Source: an uncultured Prevotella sp. (GTDB lineage Bacteria > Bacteroidota > Bacteroidia > Bacteroidales > Bacteroidaceae). From it: a stretch of DNA of 14,332 bases. Shown here one piece after another: positions 1-7,837 of the stretch. The notes under the pieces are model-generated. The model did not search any database. It saw nothing but the letters and a program-made list of their open reading frames with translations, and was not told the origin of the DNA. A program made the position numbers and the translations under genes. Every line of letters starts with the position of its first letter. Position 1 is the first letter of the stretch. The stretch spans positions 1-14,332 of the forward strand of contig CAJLYG010000064.1 in the NCBI GenBank assembly GCA_905210845.1, in the 5' to 3' direction.

Positions 1-1368
1 GTCGTAGACGATATTCAAGATCGCCTGGGATTTTCCAAGAAAAATGTCTTCAGAATGAGTTTCCGAAGAGAGAACCTTGCCTATGTCGTCAGTCATACGC
101 TGGATAAGGCACAAGAACTTCTCCACATTCTTCGGGACACTCAGGAAAGCGCTATCGTCTACGTGCGTAGTCGGCGACGAGCGAAAGAGATAGCAACCTA
201 TCTTTGTGACCACCAGATTAACTCCACCTTCTACCATGCAGGCTTAGAGCCTTCTGTCAAAGACAAAAGGCAAAAGGACTGGCAAGAAGACCGCACGCAA
301 GTGATGGTAGCAACCAATGCTTTTGGCATGGGAATAGACAAGCCAGACGTGAGAGTAGTTGTCCATATCGATTGTCCTGATTCTATTGAGGCATATTTTC
401 AGGAAGCAGGACGGGCCGGAAGAGACGGCAATGATGCCTCTGCCATCTTATTATATAACAATAGCGACCACAGGAAATTGGAAAGAAGGATCGCAGATAC
501 CTTTCCTGAGAAGTCCATGATCCGCCAGGTATATGAACACCTTGCCTATTTCTATCAGATTGGGACCGGCAGCGGTTACGGGTATACCTTTGCCTTCGAC
601 ATTGATAGATTCTGTAGGACGTTCAAGCATTTCCCCGTTCAGACAGATGCAGCCTTGAAAATCCTTGAGAGATCCGGGTACATCCATTATGAGACGGATC
701 CTGACGCCAGTGCCCGCCTGATGTTTCTATTAGGGAGGAATGAGCTCTACAAGTTGCAGGAAACCACCTCTAAGGAAGAAGCAGTTATCACAGCCTTGCT
801 GCGTTGCTACGGTGGGCTTTTCACGGACTACTGCTATATCGACGAAGGATTGATTGCACAACAGGCGCAACTGACATCACAGCAAGTGTATCTCGTCCTA
901 AGGTCTCTCAGCCAACGGCATATCGTCAACTTTATCCCGCAACGAAAAACGCCCTATATCACTTACACGCAGAACAGGGAAGACACAGAAAGGGTGCTCA
1001 TTCCTAAAGAAGTATATGAGGAAAGGAAGGAACAATTCCGCCAACGTATCAATGCGATCGAGCATTATGCTACGAACGATACGATATGCAGAAGCCGGCA
1101 ATTGCTGAAGTACTTTGGTGAAGAAACGACTCAGGAGTGTGGACGATGCGATGTCTGCCTTGCCCATACCCTTGACCATATTGAACCAGAGACCTTTAAA
1201 AAGACAAAAGAGGTCCTCCTTCATCTCTTAGCAGATGGAGAACTACATCCTATCACGGAATTGCATCAGCTCCATCTACCTGAAACAGACATACAAAAGA
1301 CCCTGCGGTATCTCATAGATGAAGAAGAAATCATCCTTGACGGTAGCAGGATCAGAATCAAAAAATAA
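1..1368 (+). CDS. recQ: RecQ-family ATP-dependent DNA helicase, 5' end cut by window edge
   Basis: The frame is open from base 1, and the residues before the first in-window Met (DIQDRLGFSKKNVFRMSF) are typical RecQ helicase core, so the true start lies outside. 3'-5' DNA unwinding enzyme for recombination and repair. Seen, counting from the Met at 55: helicase motif V (VMVATNAFGMGIDKPDVR, about 83-100), motif VI with its arginine finger (QEAGRAGRDG, about 116-125), then the RecQ-C-terminal zinc module with Cys345, Cys362, Cys365 and Cys368 (CGRCDVC), and a winged-helix-like region from about 150-300. The end is a short helical tail; no full HRDC domain is recognisable. Walker A and DEAH motifs would lie upstream of the window. 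It converges with ilvC across a 53-nt gap. Bacteroidetes often carry more than one recQ paralogue, so the symbol denotes family rather than orthology. Confidence 0.95.
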   Translation, partial: VVDDIQDRLGFSKKNVFRMSFRRENLAYVVSHTLDKAQELLHILRDTQESAIVYVRSRRRAKEIATYLCDHQINSTFYHAGLEPSVKDKRQKDWQEDRTQVMVATNAFGMGIDKPDVRVVVHIDCPDSIEAYFQEAGRAGRDGNDASAILLYNNSDHRKLERRIADTFPEKSMIRQVYEHLAYFYQIGTGSGYGYTFAFDIDRFCRTFKHFPVQTDAALKILERSGYIHYETDPDASARLMFLLGRNELYKLQETTSKEEAVITALLRCYGGLFTDYCYIDEGLIAQQAQLTSQQVYLVLRSLSQRHIVNFIPQRKTPYITYTQNREDTERVLIPKEVYEERKEQFRQRINAIEHYATNDTICRSRQLLKYFGEETTQECGRCDVCLAHTLDHIEPETFKKTKEVLLHLLADGELHPITELHQLHLPETDIQKTLRYLIDEEEIILDGSRIRIKK

Positions 1369-1398
1369 GGAGCACCTCCCTGTAAGAAGATGCCCCTT
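1360..1398 (-). terminator. Intrinsic terminator of ilvC, possibly bidirectional
   Basis: On the minus strand an 8-bp stem (1391-1398 with 1367-1374, one G-U wobble, 16-nt loop) is followed by ATTTTTT (complement of 1360-1366). Read on the plus strand the same stem has an A-C mismatch but is followed by a T-rich run (1397-1405), so it may also stop recQ transcription. The T-tract for the minus direction lies in the last codons of recQ. Confidence 0.6.
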
Positions 1399-1421
1399 TT
1401 TCTTTATGTACGAGAAAAAAA

Positions 1422-2465
1422 TTAGTTTCTTTCTGGACGCAGTTTACGAACGGTAACACCTGCACGCCACATTTCCTTGTTGCGCATTGCATCCAGCTCT
1501 GCATTCAACTTCTCACGATAGTCAAGCTGAGAGTTCTTATCAATAGCTATCTGAGCTTCAATACCAGTCTTTACAGAGTAGTACAACCACTCCATTACAG
1601 GCTTGATAGCCTCACGGAAACGAGGAGCCCAGTCGAGCGCACCGCGCTGAGCTGTTGTTGAGCAGTTAGCGTACATCCAATCCATACCCTTGTCACCGAT
1701 CAGCGGGCCAAGGCTCTGGGTAAGTTCCTCAACAGTCTCGTTGAAAGCTTCAGAAGGAGTATGTCCATGCTCACGGAGCGTGTCATATTGTGCCTCCAGC
1801 AAGCCCTCAATAGCACCCATCAGAGAACCACGCTCACCTGTCAGGTCGGAAGTAGCCTCGCGTTGGAAGGTCGTCTTGAACAAATAACCTGAGCCGATAC
1901 CAATACCGAATGCAATGGTCTTTTCCTCTGCATGACCCGTAGCATCCTGATAGACAGCATAAGAACAGTTAAGTCCACGACCCTCGCAGAACATTGTACG
2001 CAGAGAAGTACCTGATCCCTTCGGTGCGACCATGATCACATCAATATCTTTTGGAGGAACAACACCTGTACGGTCATTCCAGTTAATAGCAAATCCATGA
2101 GAATAATACAGTGTCTTGCCTGCTTTCAAATAAGGCTTGATCTTTGGCCATACGGCAATCTGACCGGCATCAGAAAGCAACATACAAATGATTGTACCCT
2201 TCTCAACAGCTTCCTCAATTGAGAACAATGTCTTGCCTGGAACCCAACCATCCTTGACAGCTTTGTCATAGGAACGTCCCTTACGCTGACCGACAATGAC
2301 ATTGAAACCATTGTCACGCAGGTTGCAAGACTGACCGGGACCCTGAATACCATAACCAATAATGGCAATGGTCTCGTTCTTCAATACTTCGCGTGCTTTC
2401 TCCAATGAAAATTCCTTGTTGGTGACCACAGTCTCTGTTACGCCACCGAAATCCAATTGTGCCAT
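1422..2465 (-). CDS. ilvC: Ketol-acid reductoisomerase (class I KARI)
   Basis: Converts 2-acetolactate (or 2-aceto-2-hydroxybutyrate) to the 2,3-dihydroxy acid using NAD(P)H and Mg2+; second common step of valine/isoleucine synthesis, cytoplasmic. Start chosen at MAQLDFGG, giving 347 residues, the usual Bacteroidetes size; the frame stays open 44 codons further upstream but those residues look non-coding. Seen: Rossmann motif GYGIQGPGQ (38-45), cofactor-loop VGQRKGR (58-64), VAPKGSGTSLR (147-156), metal-binding DLTGE with Asp207 and Glu211, and ETVEELTQS in the helical knotted domain. The C-terminus (KLRPERN) is intact. Last gene of the ilv block, 218 bp after the thioesterase, with its own promoter at 2644-2675. 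No strong Shine-Dalgarno precedes the ATG; the 20 nt upstream are A/T-rich, as is common in this phylum. Confidence 0.97.
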   Translation of the reverse strand: MAQLDFGGVTETVVTNKEFSLEKAREVLKNETIAIIGYGIQGPGQSCNLRDNGFNVIVGQRKGRSYDKAVKDGWVPGKTLFSIEEAVEKGTIICMLLSDAGQIAVWPKIKPYLKAGKTLYYSHGFAINWNDRTGVVPPKDIDVIMVAPKGSGTSLRTMFCEGRGLNCSYAVYQDATGHAEEKTIAFGIGIGSGYLFKTTFQREATSDLTGERGSLMGAIEGLLEAQYDTLREHGHTPSEAFNETVEELTQSLGPLIGDKGMDWMYANCSTTAQRGALDWAPRFREAIKPVMEWLYYSVKTGIEAQIAIDKNSQLDYREKLNAELDAMRNKEMWRAGVTVRKLRPERN

Positions 2466-2638
2466 AATATAAAAACAAATTTTGTGCGACTTCCTGTTGT
2501 GGAGCCGCGGGGTTATACTTGTCCCTATGGAAGCGAGCCCTCCTAATTCAAAGAAGGTCTTTTGATCCATCCATTGCCAACACGTGACAAACGGCACGGG
2601 GTTTATGAAAAGATTCGATTTTACTCTATCTCTGTTCT
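2466..2638 (-). promoter_or_regulatory. Long 5' leader of ilvC with a stable hairpin
   Basis: From the predicted start of transcription (about 2638) to the ilvC ATG is about 170 nt, far longer than the leader of ilvD (about 25 nt). A hairpin at 2486-2508 pairs GCGGCTCC with GGAAGTCGC (8 bp, one G-U, one bulged A, 6-nt loop) and sits 20 nt before the start codon. The GGAAG of its 3' arm (2490-2494) can instead pair with CTTCC at 2529-2533, so two exclusive folds are possible. An 8-codon ORF (2574-2548, MDGSKDLL) ends in two Leu codons. I do not recognise a known riboswitch or T-box. A regulatory role is inference. Confidence 0.4.
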
Positions 2639-2643
2639 GCCTG

Positions 2644-2675
2644 CAAAAGTAATACTTCTATCTGATATAGCCAAA
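2644..2675 (-). promoter_or_regulatory. Promoter of ilvC (Bacteroidetes sigma-ABfr type)
   Basis: On the minus strand: -33 element TTTG (complement of 2672-2675), 20-nt spacer, -7 element TACTTTTG (complement of 2644-2651), a perfect match to TAnnTTTG. It lies just after the stop of the thioesterase gene (2684-2686), so ilvC can be transcribed apart from ilvDBN. No terminator is seen between the two, so read-through from upstream is also possible. Confidence 0.75.
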
Positions 2676-2683
2676 TTTTACTT

Positions 2684-3457
2684 TCAATCTTTTACAAATT
2701 TAACTTTGCTTCTTATAACCTCTAAGCTATCCTTTTCATCTGCTGATGTCTTCGTGACTCTCACGCAGTATTCGTCCTCTCCCGACTGCTCTTGGAAGAA
2801 GTGGAGCTTATCCCCTTGGTGACTCTCTGCCACATAGGCGATCTCAAACCGTTGGATCCGATGGGTGCGATACCATTCAAGGTCCCAAAGATCAAGGACA
2901 TGCTCAATGTATTTAATACTGTTGACGTGCCCGTTTACATCGATGTCATTATAATAGGTGTCAAGAGTCCGACACAAGGGAAGGTCTTTGCTCATCTTTA
3001 CTCGTGAAGAAGGAGCGATTGGGCATTCCTTTTCCTTGTCGACATAGCGCAAGATATCCCCATCATGAATGGCGAGGATATCCTCCGGTTGGCGAGTATC
3101 CGTATTGATCATTGCCCAGATACTCCGTCCATATCCATATACCTTACCCGTTTGGGCATCAGTAACCTGATAATTACGACTCGTGAAGAACTTCATTGCA
3201 TTCTCCACCCATGTCTCAACAAAGAACTGGGTATATGCCATAGGCATTTCCTCCATCTCGATGGCAAGCCTTGAGAGTACCCATGTCTTATGGATAGGAT
3301 TCAGATAGGTCATGCCGAATCCGCGATCCCCACTGTGATAGTCAGCAGCATTCAACAGATGATTGCCCAAATGGCCCATGAACAGGCGATGCCGGAAATC
3401 ACAATGGAAAGGCTCAGCCGTGAACGGATATTTGCCTACCTTACTTAACGCTGCCAT
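2684..3457 (-). CDS. Acyl-ACP thioesterase (FatA/FatB-like, double hotdog)
   Basis: 257 residues, a normal length for bacterial members of the plant-type acyl-ACP thioesterase family (PF01643). These hydrolyse acyl-ACP to free fatty acid plus ACP in the cytoplasm. Seen: N-terminal hotdog with MGHLGNHLLNAADYHSGDRG (27-46) and WVLSRLAIEMEEMP (59-72), and a second hotdog with DIDVNGHVNSIKYIEHVLD (171-189), matching the plant catalytic segment DxNxHVN with Asp173, Asn175 and His177. The start overlaps the end of ilvN by 17 nt, so it is translated from the ilv mRNA. A thioesterase between ilvN and ilvC is, to my knowledge, a recurrent arrangement in Bacteroidales. A link to branched-chain acyl products made from branched-chain 2-oxo acids is inferred, not shown. 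Chain-length specificity cannot be read from the sequence. Confidence 0.93.
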   Translation of the reverse strand: MAALSKVGKYPFTAEPFHCDFRHRLFMGHLGNHLLNAADYHSGDRGFGMTYLNPIHKTWVLSRLAIEMEEMPMAYTQFFVETWVENAMKFFTSRNYQVTDAQTGKVYGYGRSIWAMINTDTRQPEDILAIHDGDILRYVDKEKECPIAPSSRVKMSKDLPLCRTLDTYYNDIDVNGHVNSIKYIEHVLDLWDLEWYRTHRIQRFEIAYVAESHQGDKLHFFQEQSGEDEYCVRVTKTSADEKDSLEVIRSKVKFVKD

Positions 3458-4001
3458 GCCCCAATCGCTCTTGTTCTTCTATATAGTCGCTAATCGGCTC
3501 TTCAAAACTACGGGTGACAGCGATCCGCCCACTGCGTGTGTACTGCAACAGGCAACCGAAACCATTCAACTGTTCAAACAGGTCAGAGATATCCTCAGTC
3601 AGTCCTGCCAACAAGACTGTAGCATAGGTGGGGTTCACCTCCATCATCCGTGCATCATGCTTACGGATCGTACGGGATACCTCTGGGTTCTGCAGCAAAA
3701 CCTCCGTAGAGATCTTGAACAGACCTACCTCATGGATGAACAACTGATCATCCGTATAGTAGTCACTCTTGATGACATCGATCTTCTTCTCGATCTGCTT
3801 GCTGATCTTCTTCACTTCCTCCTCATCATCGCTCCATGCCGTAATGGTATATTTATGTACGTCCTTCACGGAACTGGCACTGACATTCAAGCTCTCGATG
3901 TTGACCTGGCGACGGGTAAACACTGCCGTGATCTGGTTGAGGATGCCGGCTATATTCTCAGAATAAACGAGGAAGGTATATAATTTCTTTTCTTTTTCCA
4001 T
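3441..4001 (-). CDS. ilvN: Acetolactate synthase small (regulatory) subunit
   Basis: 186 residues. Regulatory partner of the catalytic subunit encoded just upstream; in this family the N-terminal ACT domain binds valine and confers feedback inhibition. Seen: ACT domain about 5-80 with LYTFLVYSENIAGILNQITAVF (7-28, including the Asn-x-x-Gly-type ligand loop) and RRQVNIESLNV (30-40), followed by a second alpha/beta domain about 80-175. Length agrees with the long form (about 160-190 aa) rather than the roughly 90-aa enteric IlvM/IlvN. ATG at 4001 is preceded by an AAGGAG that overlaps the ilvB stop, fixing the start. The 3' end overlaps the thioesterase start by 17 nt. No truncation is seen. 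Confidence 0.95.
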   Translation of the reverse strand: MEKEKKLYTFLVYSENIAGILNQITAVFTRRQVNIESLNVSASSVKDVHKYTITAWSDDEEEVKKISKQIEKKIDVIKSDYYTDDQLFIHEVGLFKISTEVLLQNPEVSRTIRKHDARMMEVNPTYATVLLAGLTEDISDLFEQLNGFGCLLQYTRSGRIAVTRSFEEPISDYIEEQERLGHGSVK

Positions 4002-4008
4002 TGATTCT

Positions 4009-4014
4009 CTCCTT
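4009..4014 (-). promoter_or_regulatory. Shine-Dalgarno site of ilvN overlapping the ilvB stop
   Basis: AAGGAG on the minus strand, 7 nt before the ilvN ATG, shares bases with the ilvB TAA (4013-4015). This is unusual in a phylum that mostly lacks Shine-Dalgarno sites and suggests translational coupling, which would keep IlvB and IlvN in balance. Confidence 0.6.
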
Positions 4015-5764
4015 AATAGTTCAACTCCAACTGCATCTCGTCAACGCTCTTGCCTGGCAATGTCATCGGCACGATATCTTCATCTTCTTTGATGGCGCAT
4101 TCCAACAAGTACGGACCCTTCGTCGCCAGCATCTTCTCCACTTTCTCCTTCAAGTCCTTCCGCTCAATGACCACATCATAAGGGATGCCATATCCCTTGG
4201 CAATCTCTGCATAATGCGGGTTCATCATACGGGTGAAAGAACGACGCTTGTGGAACATCAAGTCCTGCCATTGGCGAACATTGCCTAAATAATTATTATT
4301 CAAGAGAATCATCTTCACTGGTGCCTGTTGCTCCATGATGGTACCCAATTCCTGAATCGACATTTGGAAACCGCCATCGCCACAAAAGAAGCAAACGGTA
4401 CGGTCTGGCGCGCCAAAGGTAGCACCAATCGCAGCAGGGAGCCCGAACCCCATCGTCCCAAAGCCTCCACTGGTGATAATGGACCGGTTCTTCTCATAAG
4501 TAAAGTAACGACTGGAGATCATCTGGTTCTGACCCACATCGTTCACGAGGATCGCATTGCCATGGGTAGCCTCCGATACCACATGGGTTACCTCTCCCAT
4601 GAGAAGGGGACCCGATGTGGGGTGGATGTCTTTTTGGATGACCTTTTCATCTTCCATCTCCTGATATTTCTTGAAAGACGCTTTCCATTCACGATGTTCC
4701 GTTTTCTCTAACAACTTGGTGATAGCCGGCAGGCTCTCCTTACAGTCGCCAATCACCGCTACATCGGTCTTGATGATCTTATCGATCTCGGCGCGATCAA
4801 TGTCCAAATGGATGATCTTTGCATGAGGAGCGTATCGCGAGGGGACACCAGTGATCCGATCGCTAAAGCGCATACCGATGGCAATCAACACGTCACATTC
4901 CTGTGTCTTCATATTGCAAGCATAGCTACCATGCATGCCTAACATACCCATATTCAAGGGATGATGAGTAGGAAGAGCTGACAATCCCAACAAGGTACGC
5001 CCTGCGGGAATATCCGCCTTTTCCAGAAAATCCACCAATTCATCCTGGGCTCCAGCCAGTTCAACGCCGTGTCCCACCAATGCGAAAGGTTTCTGCGCAT
5101 GATTGATCAGCGCGGCTGCCTCCTCCACTTTTTGCTTGTCGAGCTTAGGATAAGGGACGTAAGAGCGTACCGAATCAACCTTCAGAGGTTCCCATTTGCA
5201 TTTTCCTGTCTGGGCGTTTCTTGGGAAATCGAGGACGACAGGTCCCGGACGTCCGCTACGGGCAATATAAAAAGCCCTACTGACTGCCCATGCCACGTCT
5301 TCCGGTCGACGGATCTGGTAAGCCCATTTCGTGATAGGCTGTGCCACACCCACAAGGTCAACCTCTTGGAAGGCATCCGTACCTAAGGCTGCAACACCCA
5401 CCTGACCAGCAATAACAACTATAGGAGTAGAATCCATCATGGCATCTGCCACACCTGTCAGAGTATTGGTAACACCAGGCCCTGACGTGACAATAGCCAC
5501 TCCTACCTCACCACTGGCACGGGCATAGCCCTCCGCGGCATGCGCGGCAGCTTGCTCATGGCGAACCAGTATATGGTCGAACCAAGCGTCCTTGCCACGG
5601 GTACGATCATATAGTGCATCATACACCGGCATGATCGCTCCCCCAGGATACCCGAAGATCGTCTTTACACTTTCTGTATACAGGGCGCGCATCAAGATCT
5701 CAGCACCAGTACATTCATCACCGATGCGAACGCCACCCCATCCATTTGTATTATTTTCCATCAT
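4013..5764 (-). CDS. ilvB: Acetolactate synthase large (catalytic) subunit
   Basis: 583 residues. Thiamine-diphosphate enzyme that condenses two pyruvates to 2-acetolactate, or pyruvate with 2-oxobutyrate to 2-aceto-2-hydroxybutyrate; first common step of branched-chain amino acid synthesis. Seen: N-terminal pyrimidine-binding domain with FGYPGGAIMPVYDAL (37-51) and VRHEQAAAHAAEGYAR (67-82) containing catalytic Glu70; the PITKWAYQI segment (143-151); central FAD-binding-like domain about 195-350; C-terminal ThDP-binding domain with GGFGTMGFGLPAAIGA (433-448) and the GDGG...NN motif (462-491). Two adjacent ATG codons open the frame (5764 and 5761); either could serve. Starts 5 nt after the ilvD stop, ends 11 nt before ilvN. 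Nothing is missing; anabolic AHAS is favoured over catabolic AlsS by the adjacent ilvN. Confidence 0.97.
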   Translation of the reverse strand: MMENNTNGWGGVRIGDECTGAEILMRALYTESVKTIFGYPGGAIMPVYDALYDRTRGKDAWFDHILVRHEQAAAHAAEGYARASGEVGVAIVTSGPGVTNTLTGVADAMMDSTPIVVIAGQVGVAALGTDAFQEVDLVGVAQPITKWAYQIRRPEDVAWAVSRAFYIARSGRPGPVVLDFPRNAQTGKCKWEPLKVDSVRSYVPYPKLDKQKVEEAAALINHAQKPFALVGHGVELAGAQDELVDFLEKADIPAGRTLLGLSALPTHHPLNMGMLGMHGSYACNMKTQECDVLIAIGMRFSDRITGVPSRYAPHAKIIHLDIDRAEIDKIIKTDVAVIGDCKESLPAITKLLEKTEHREWKASFKKYQEMEDEKVIQKDIHPTSGPLLMGEVTHVVSEATHGNAILVNDVGQNQMISSRYFTYEKNRSIITSGGFGTMGFGLPAAIGATFGAPDRTVCFFCGDGGFQMSIQELGTIMEQQAPVKMILLNNNYLGNVRQWQDLMFHKRRSFTRMMNPHYAEIAKGYGIPYDVVIERKDLKEKVEKMLATKGPYLLECAIKEDEDIVPMTLPGKSVDEMQLELNY

Positions 5765-5769
5765 AACTC

Positions 5770-7572
5770 TTAATCAATTATTCTGACCCCGCCTTTGTCT
5801 GCGGAACTCACACTTTGCGCATAGGCGCGTAATGCCTTACTTACTACCCGGTTTCGTGTCATGGGCTGCTGAGGACGTGATGCCAGTTCCTCATCGCTTA
5901 ACTTCACATTGATCGAACGGTTGGGAATGTCTATCTCGATGATATCCCCATCCTTGATCTTCCCGATATTGCCTCCAGCAGCTGCCTCTGGCGAGATATG
6001 CCCGATACTCAACCCCGAAGTACCACCTGAAAAGCGCCCATCCGTGATCAAGGCACATTCCTTGCCTAAATGCATACTCTTGATATAAGATGTTGGATAT
6101 AGCATCTCCTGCATGCCTGGGCCTCCCTTCGGACCTTCATGGGTGATGACGACGCAATCCCCACTCTTTACCTTACCACCGAGGATACAGTCACAGGCTG
6201 CCTCTTGGGAATCAAAGACCACGGCAGGACCGCTGAAATGCCAAAGGCTTTCATCCACGCCAGCCGTCTTGACTACGCAACCATCCTGGGCAATATTGCC
6301 AAACAGCACAGCTAATCCGCCATCCTTGGTATAGGCATGTTGCAGGTCACGGATACATCCCGCAGTACGGTCAGTGTCTAACGAAGCCCATTGCTCGTTC
6401 TGACTGCCCATGACCGTTGAGAATCTATTGCCTGGAGCACTATGATAGATTCTGTCAGCCTCGGGATCTACCTGACTACCTGTAATATCATACTTCTTCA
6501 TTGCATCGTCAAGCGTCATCCCATCGACTCGCTTCACAGATCCACGAATCAGTCCTCCTTTATTCAACTCGTTCAGGATACCCAAGATTCCTCCGGCGCG
6601 ATTACATTCCTGAACGCTGTACTTTTGGGTATTTGGTGCCAACTTGCAGAGACAAGGCACCTTCCTGCTCAACTGATCGATGTCTTTCATCTTAAAATCA
6701 CATTCTGCTTCCTGGGCAACAGCCAACAAATGCAGGACGGTATTCGTGGAACCACCCATTGCAATGTCCAAGGTCATTGCGTTTAAGAAAGCATCTCGAT
6801 TAGCGATATTTCTTGGAAGAACGCTCTCATCCCCTTCTTCATAATACTTCATGGCATTCTTTACGATCAGGTGAGCTGCATCTTTAAACAACTGGATGCG
6901 GTTCTTGTGCGTCGCCAAGATCGTCCCGTTGCCCGGCAAGGACAATCCTATCGCTTCCGTCAGGGAGTTCATGGAGTTGGCGGTGAACATGCCAGAGCAA
7001 CTACCACAGCCCGGACATGCACAATGCTCGATCTTCTGCATATCCTCATCACTGACCGTTGGGTCAGCCCCATTGATCATGGCCGTGATCAAATCCGCAT
7101 TCTCGCCATGCCAACGACCTGCTTCCATCGGTCCACCGGAACAGAAGACCGTAGGGATGTTCAGTCGCATGGCCGCCATCAGCATGCCAGGAGTCACCTT
7201 ATCACAGTTAGAGATGCAGATCATGGCATCCGCCTTATGGGCATTGACCATATACTCCACAGAATCAGCAATGATATCACGTGAAGGCAAGGAGTACAAC
7301 ATGCCATCATGACCCATAGCAATGCCGTCGTCTATGGCTATCGTATTAAATTCAGCAGCATAACAACCCATGCTCTCAATCTCTTTCTTCACGATCTGCC
7401 CAATTTCATGTAGATGAGTATGACCAGGAACAAACTGCGTAAACGAGTTGACGACAGCAATAATGGGCTTACCAAACTGTTCATGCTTCATACCTGTGGC
7501 GACCCAGAGCGCACGCGCTCCCGCCATTCTTCTACCTTCCGTACAGACGGCACTTCTCAACTGATGTTTCAT
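5770..7572 (-). CDS. ilvD: Dihydroxy-acid dehydratase
   Basis: 600 residues. Dehydrates 2,3-dihydroxy-isovalerate and 2,3-dihydroxy-3-methylvalerate to the 2-oxo acids, the third common step of valine/isoleucine synthesis. Seen: [18 protein letters not shown] (41-58), [10 protein letters not shown] (121-130) with cluster ligand Cys123, [20 protein letters not shown] (184-203), and near the C-terminus GRFSGGTSG with the active-site serine. The first segment matches the E. coli type, which lacks the Cys seen at this place (PCNxH) in [2Fe-2S] enzymes, so an oxygen-sensitive [4Fe-4S] cluster is more likely; this fits an anaerobe. First gene of the operon, with a consensus promoter at 7605-7635 and a leader of only about 25 nt, leaving no room for an attenuator. 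ATG at 7572 is the only sensible start. Confidence 0.97.
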   Translation of the reverse strand: MKHQLRSAVCTEGRRMAGARALWVATGMKHEQFGKPIIAVVNSFTQFVPGHTHLHEIGQIVKKEIESMGCYAAEFNTIAIDDGIAMGHDGMLYSLPSRDIIADSVEYMVNAHKADAMICISNCDKVTPGMLMAAMRLNIPTVFCSGGPMEAGRWHGENADLITAMINGADPTVSDEDMQKIEHCACPGCGSCSGMFTANSMNSLTEAIGLSLPGNGTILATHKNRIQLFKDAAHLIVKNAMKYYEEGDESVLPRNIANRDAFLNAMTLDIAMGGSTNTVLHLLAVAQEAECDFKMKDIDQLSRKVPCLCKLAPNTQKYSVQECNRAGGILGILNELNKGGLIRGSVKRVDGMTLDDAMKKYDITGSQVDPEADRIYHSAPGNRFSTVMGSQNEQWASLDTDRTAGCIRDLQHAYTKDGGLAVLFGNIAQDGCVVKTAGVDESLWHFSGPAVVFDSQEAACDCILGGKVKSGDCVVITHEGPKGGPGMQEMLYPTSYIKSMHLGKECALITDGRFSGGTSGLSIGHISPEAAAGGNIGKIKDGDIIEIDIPNRSINVKLSDEELASRPQQPMTRNRVVSKALRAYAQSVSSADKGGVRIID

Positions 7573-7604
7573 CTTATACCTAAAATTAATGTCCTATTGA
7601 TCTG

Positions 7605-7635
7605 CAAAGGTAGTTAGTTTTTATGTAATAGCCAA
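7605..7635 (-). promoter_or_regulatory. Promoter of the ilvD-ilvB-ilvN-thioesterase operon
   Basis: Minus strand: TTG (complement of 7633-7635), 20-nt spacer, TACCTTTG (complement of 7605-7612), a perfect TAnnTTTG. Start of transcription expected near 7598. The remaining stretch 7636-7780 up to the ompA terminator is A/T-rich and holds nothing else that I recognise. Confidence 0.75.
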
Positions 7636-7780
7636 TAATTTCGCTTCGATTTTTCTCGATTTATCATAATTCGTAACTATATAACATGCTTTAGTTATAA
7701 TCTAAAAGAAAACATGAGGTCTGGCATTGAGATACTCGAATTTGTCTTTTCTGCTTGCTGAAGGCGGTAGATGGACCCAC

Positions 7781-7812
7781 AGAAAAGCCCCGGGGCGACT
7801 TGCCTCGGGGCT
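7781..7812 (-). terminator. Intrinsic terminator of the downstream ompA-like gene
   Basis: Minus-strand stem: CGGGGCT/AGCCCCG (7806-7812 with 7786-7792), one mismatch, then a further 3 bp (7802-7804 with 7794-7796) and a 5-nt loop, followed by TTTTCT. It separates the porin transcript from the ilv operon promoter. Confidence 0.85.
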
Positions 7813-7837
7813 CATTCCTAAGAAGGAATATACTTAT

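Noticed and set aside
2466..2597. In-frame extension of ilvC upstream of MAQLDFGG (44 extra codons)
   Set aside because: The extra residues do not resemble KARI proteins, 347 aa is the expected length, and the region is better explained as the untranslated leader after the promoter at 2644-2675.
6896..7312. Plus-strand open frames opposite ilvD (for example 138 codons)
   Set aside because: Antisense to strongly conserved IlvD motifs, including the cluster cysteines; no promoter or domain.
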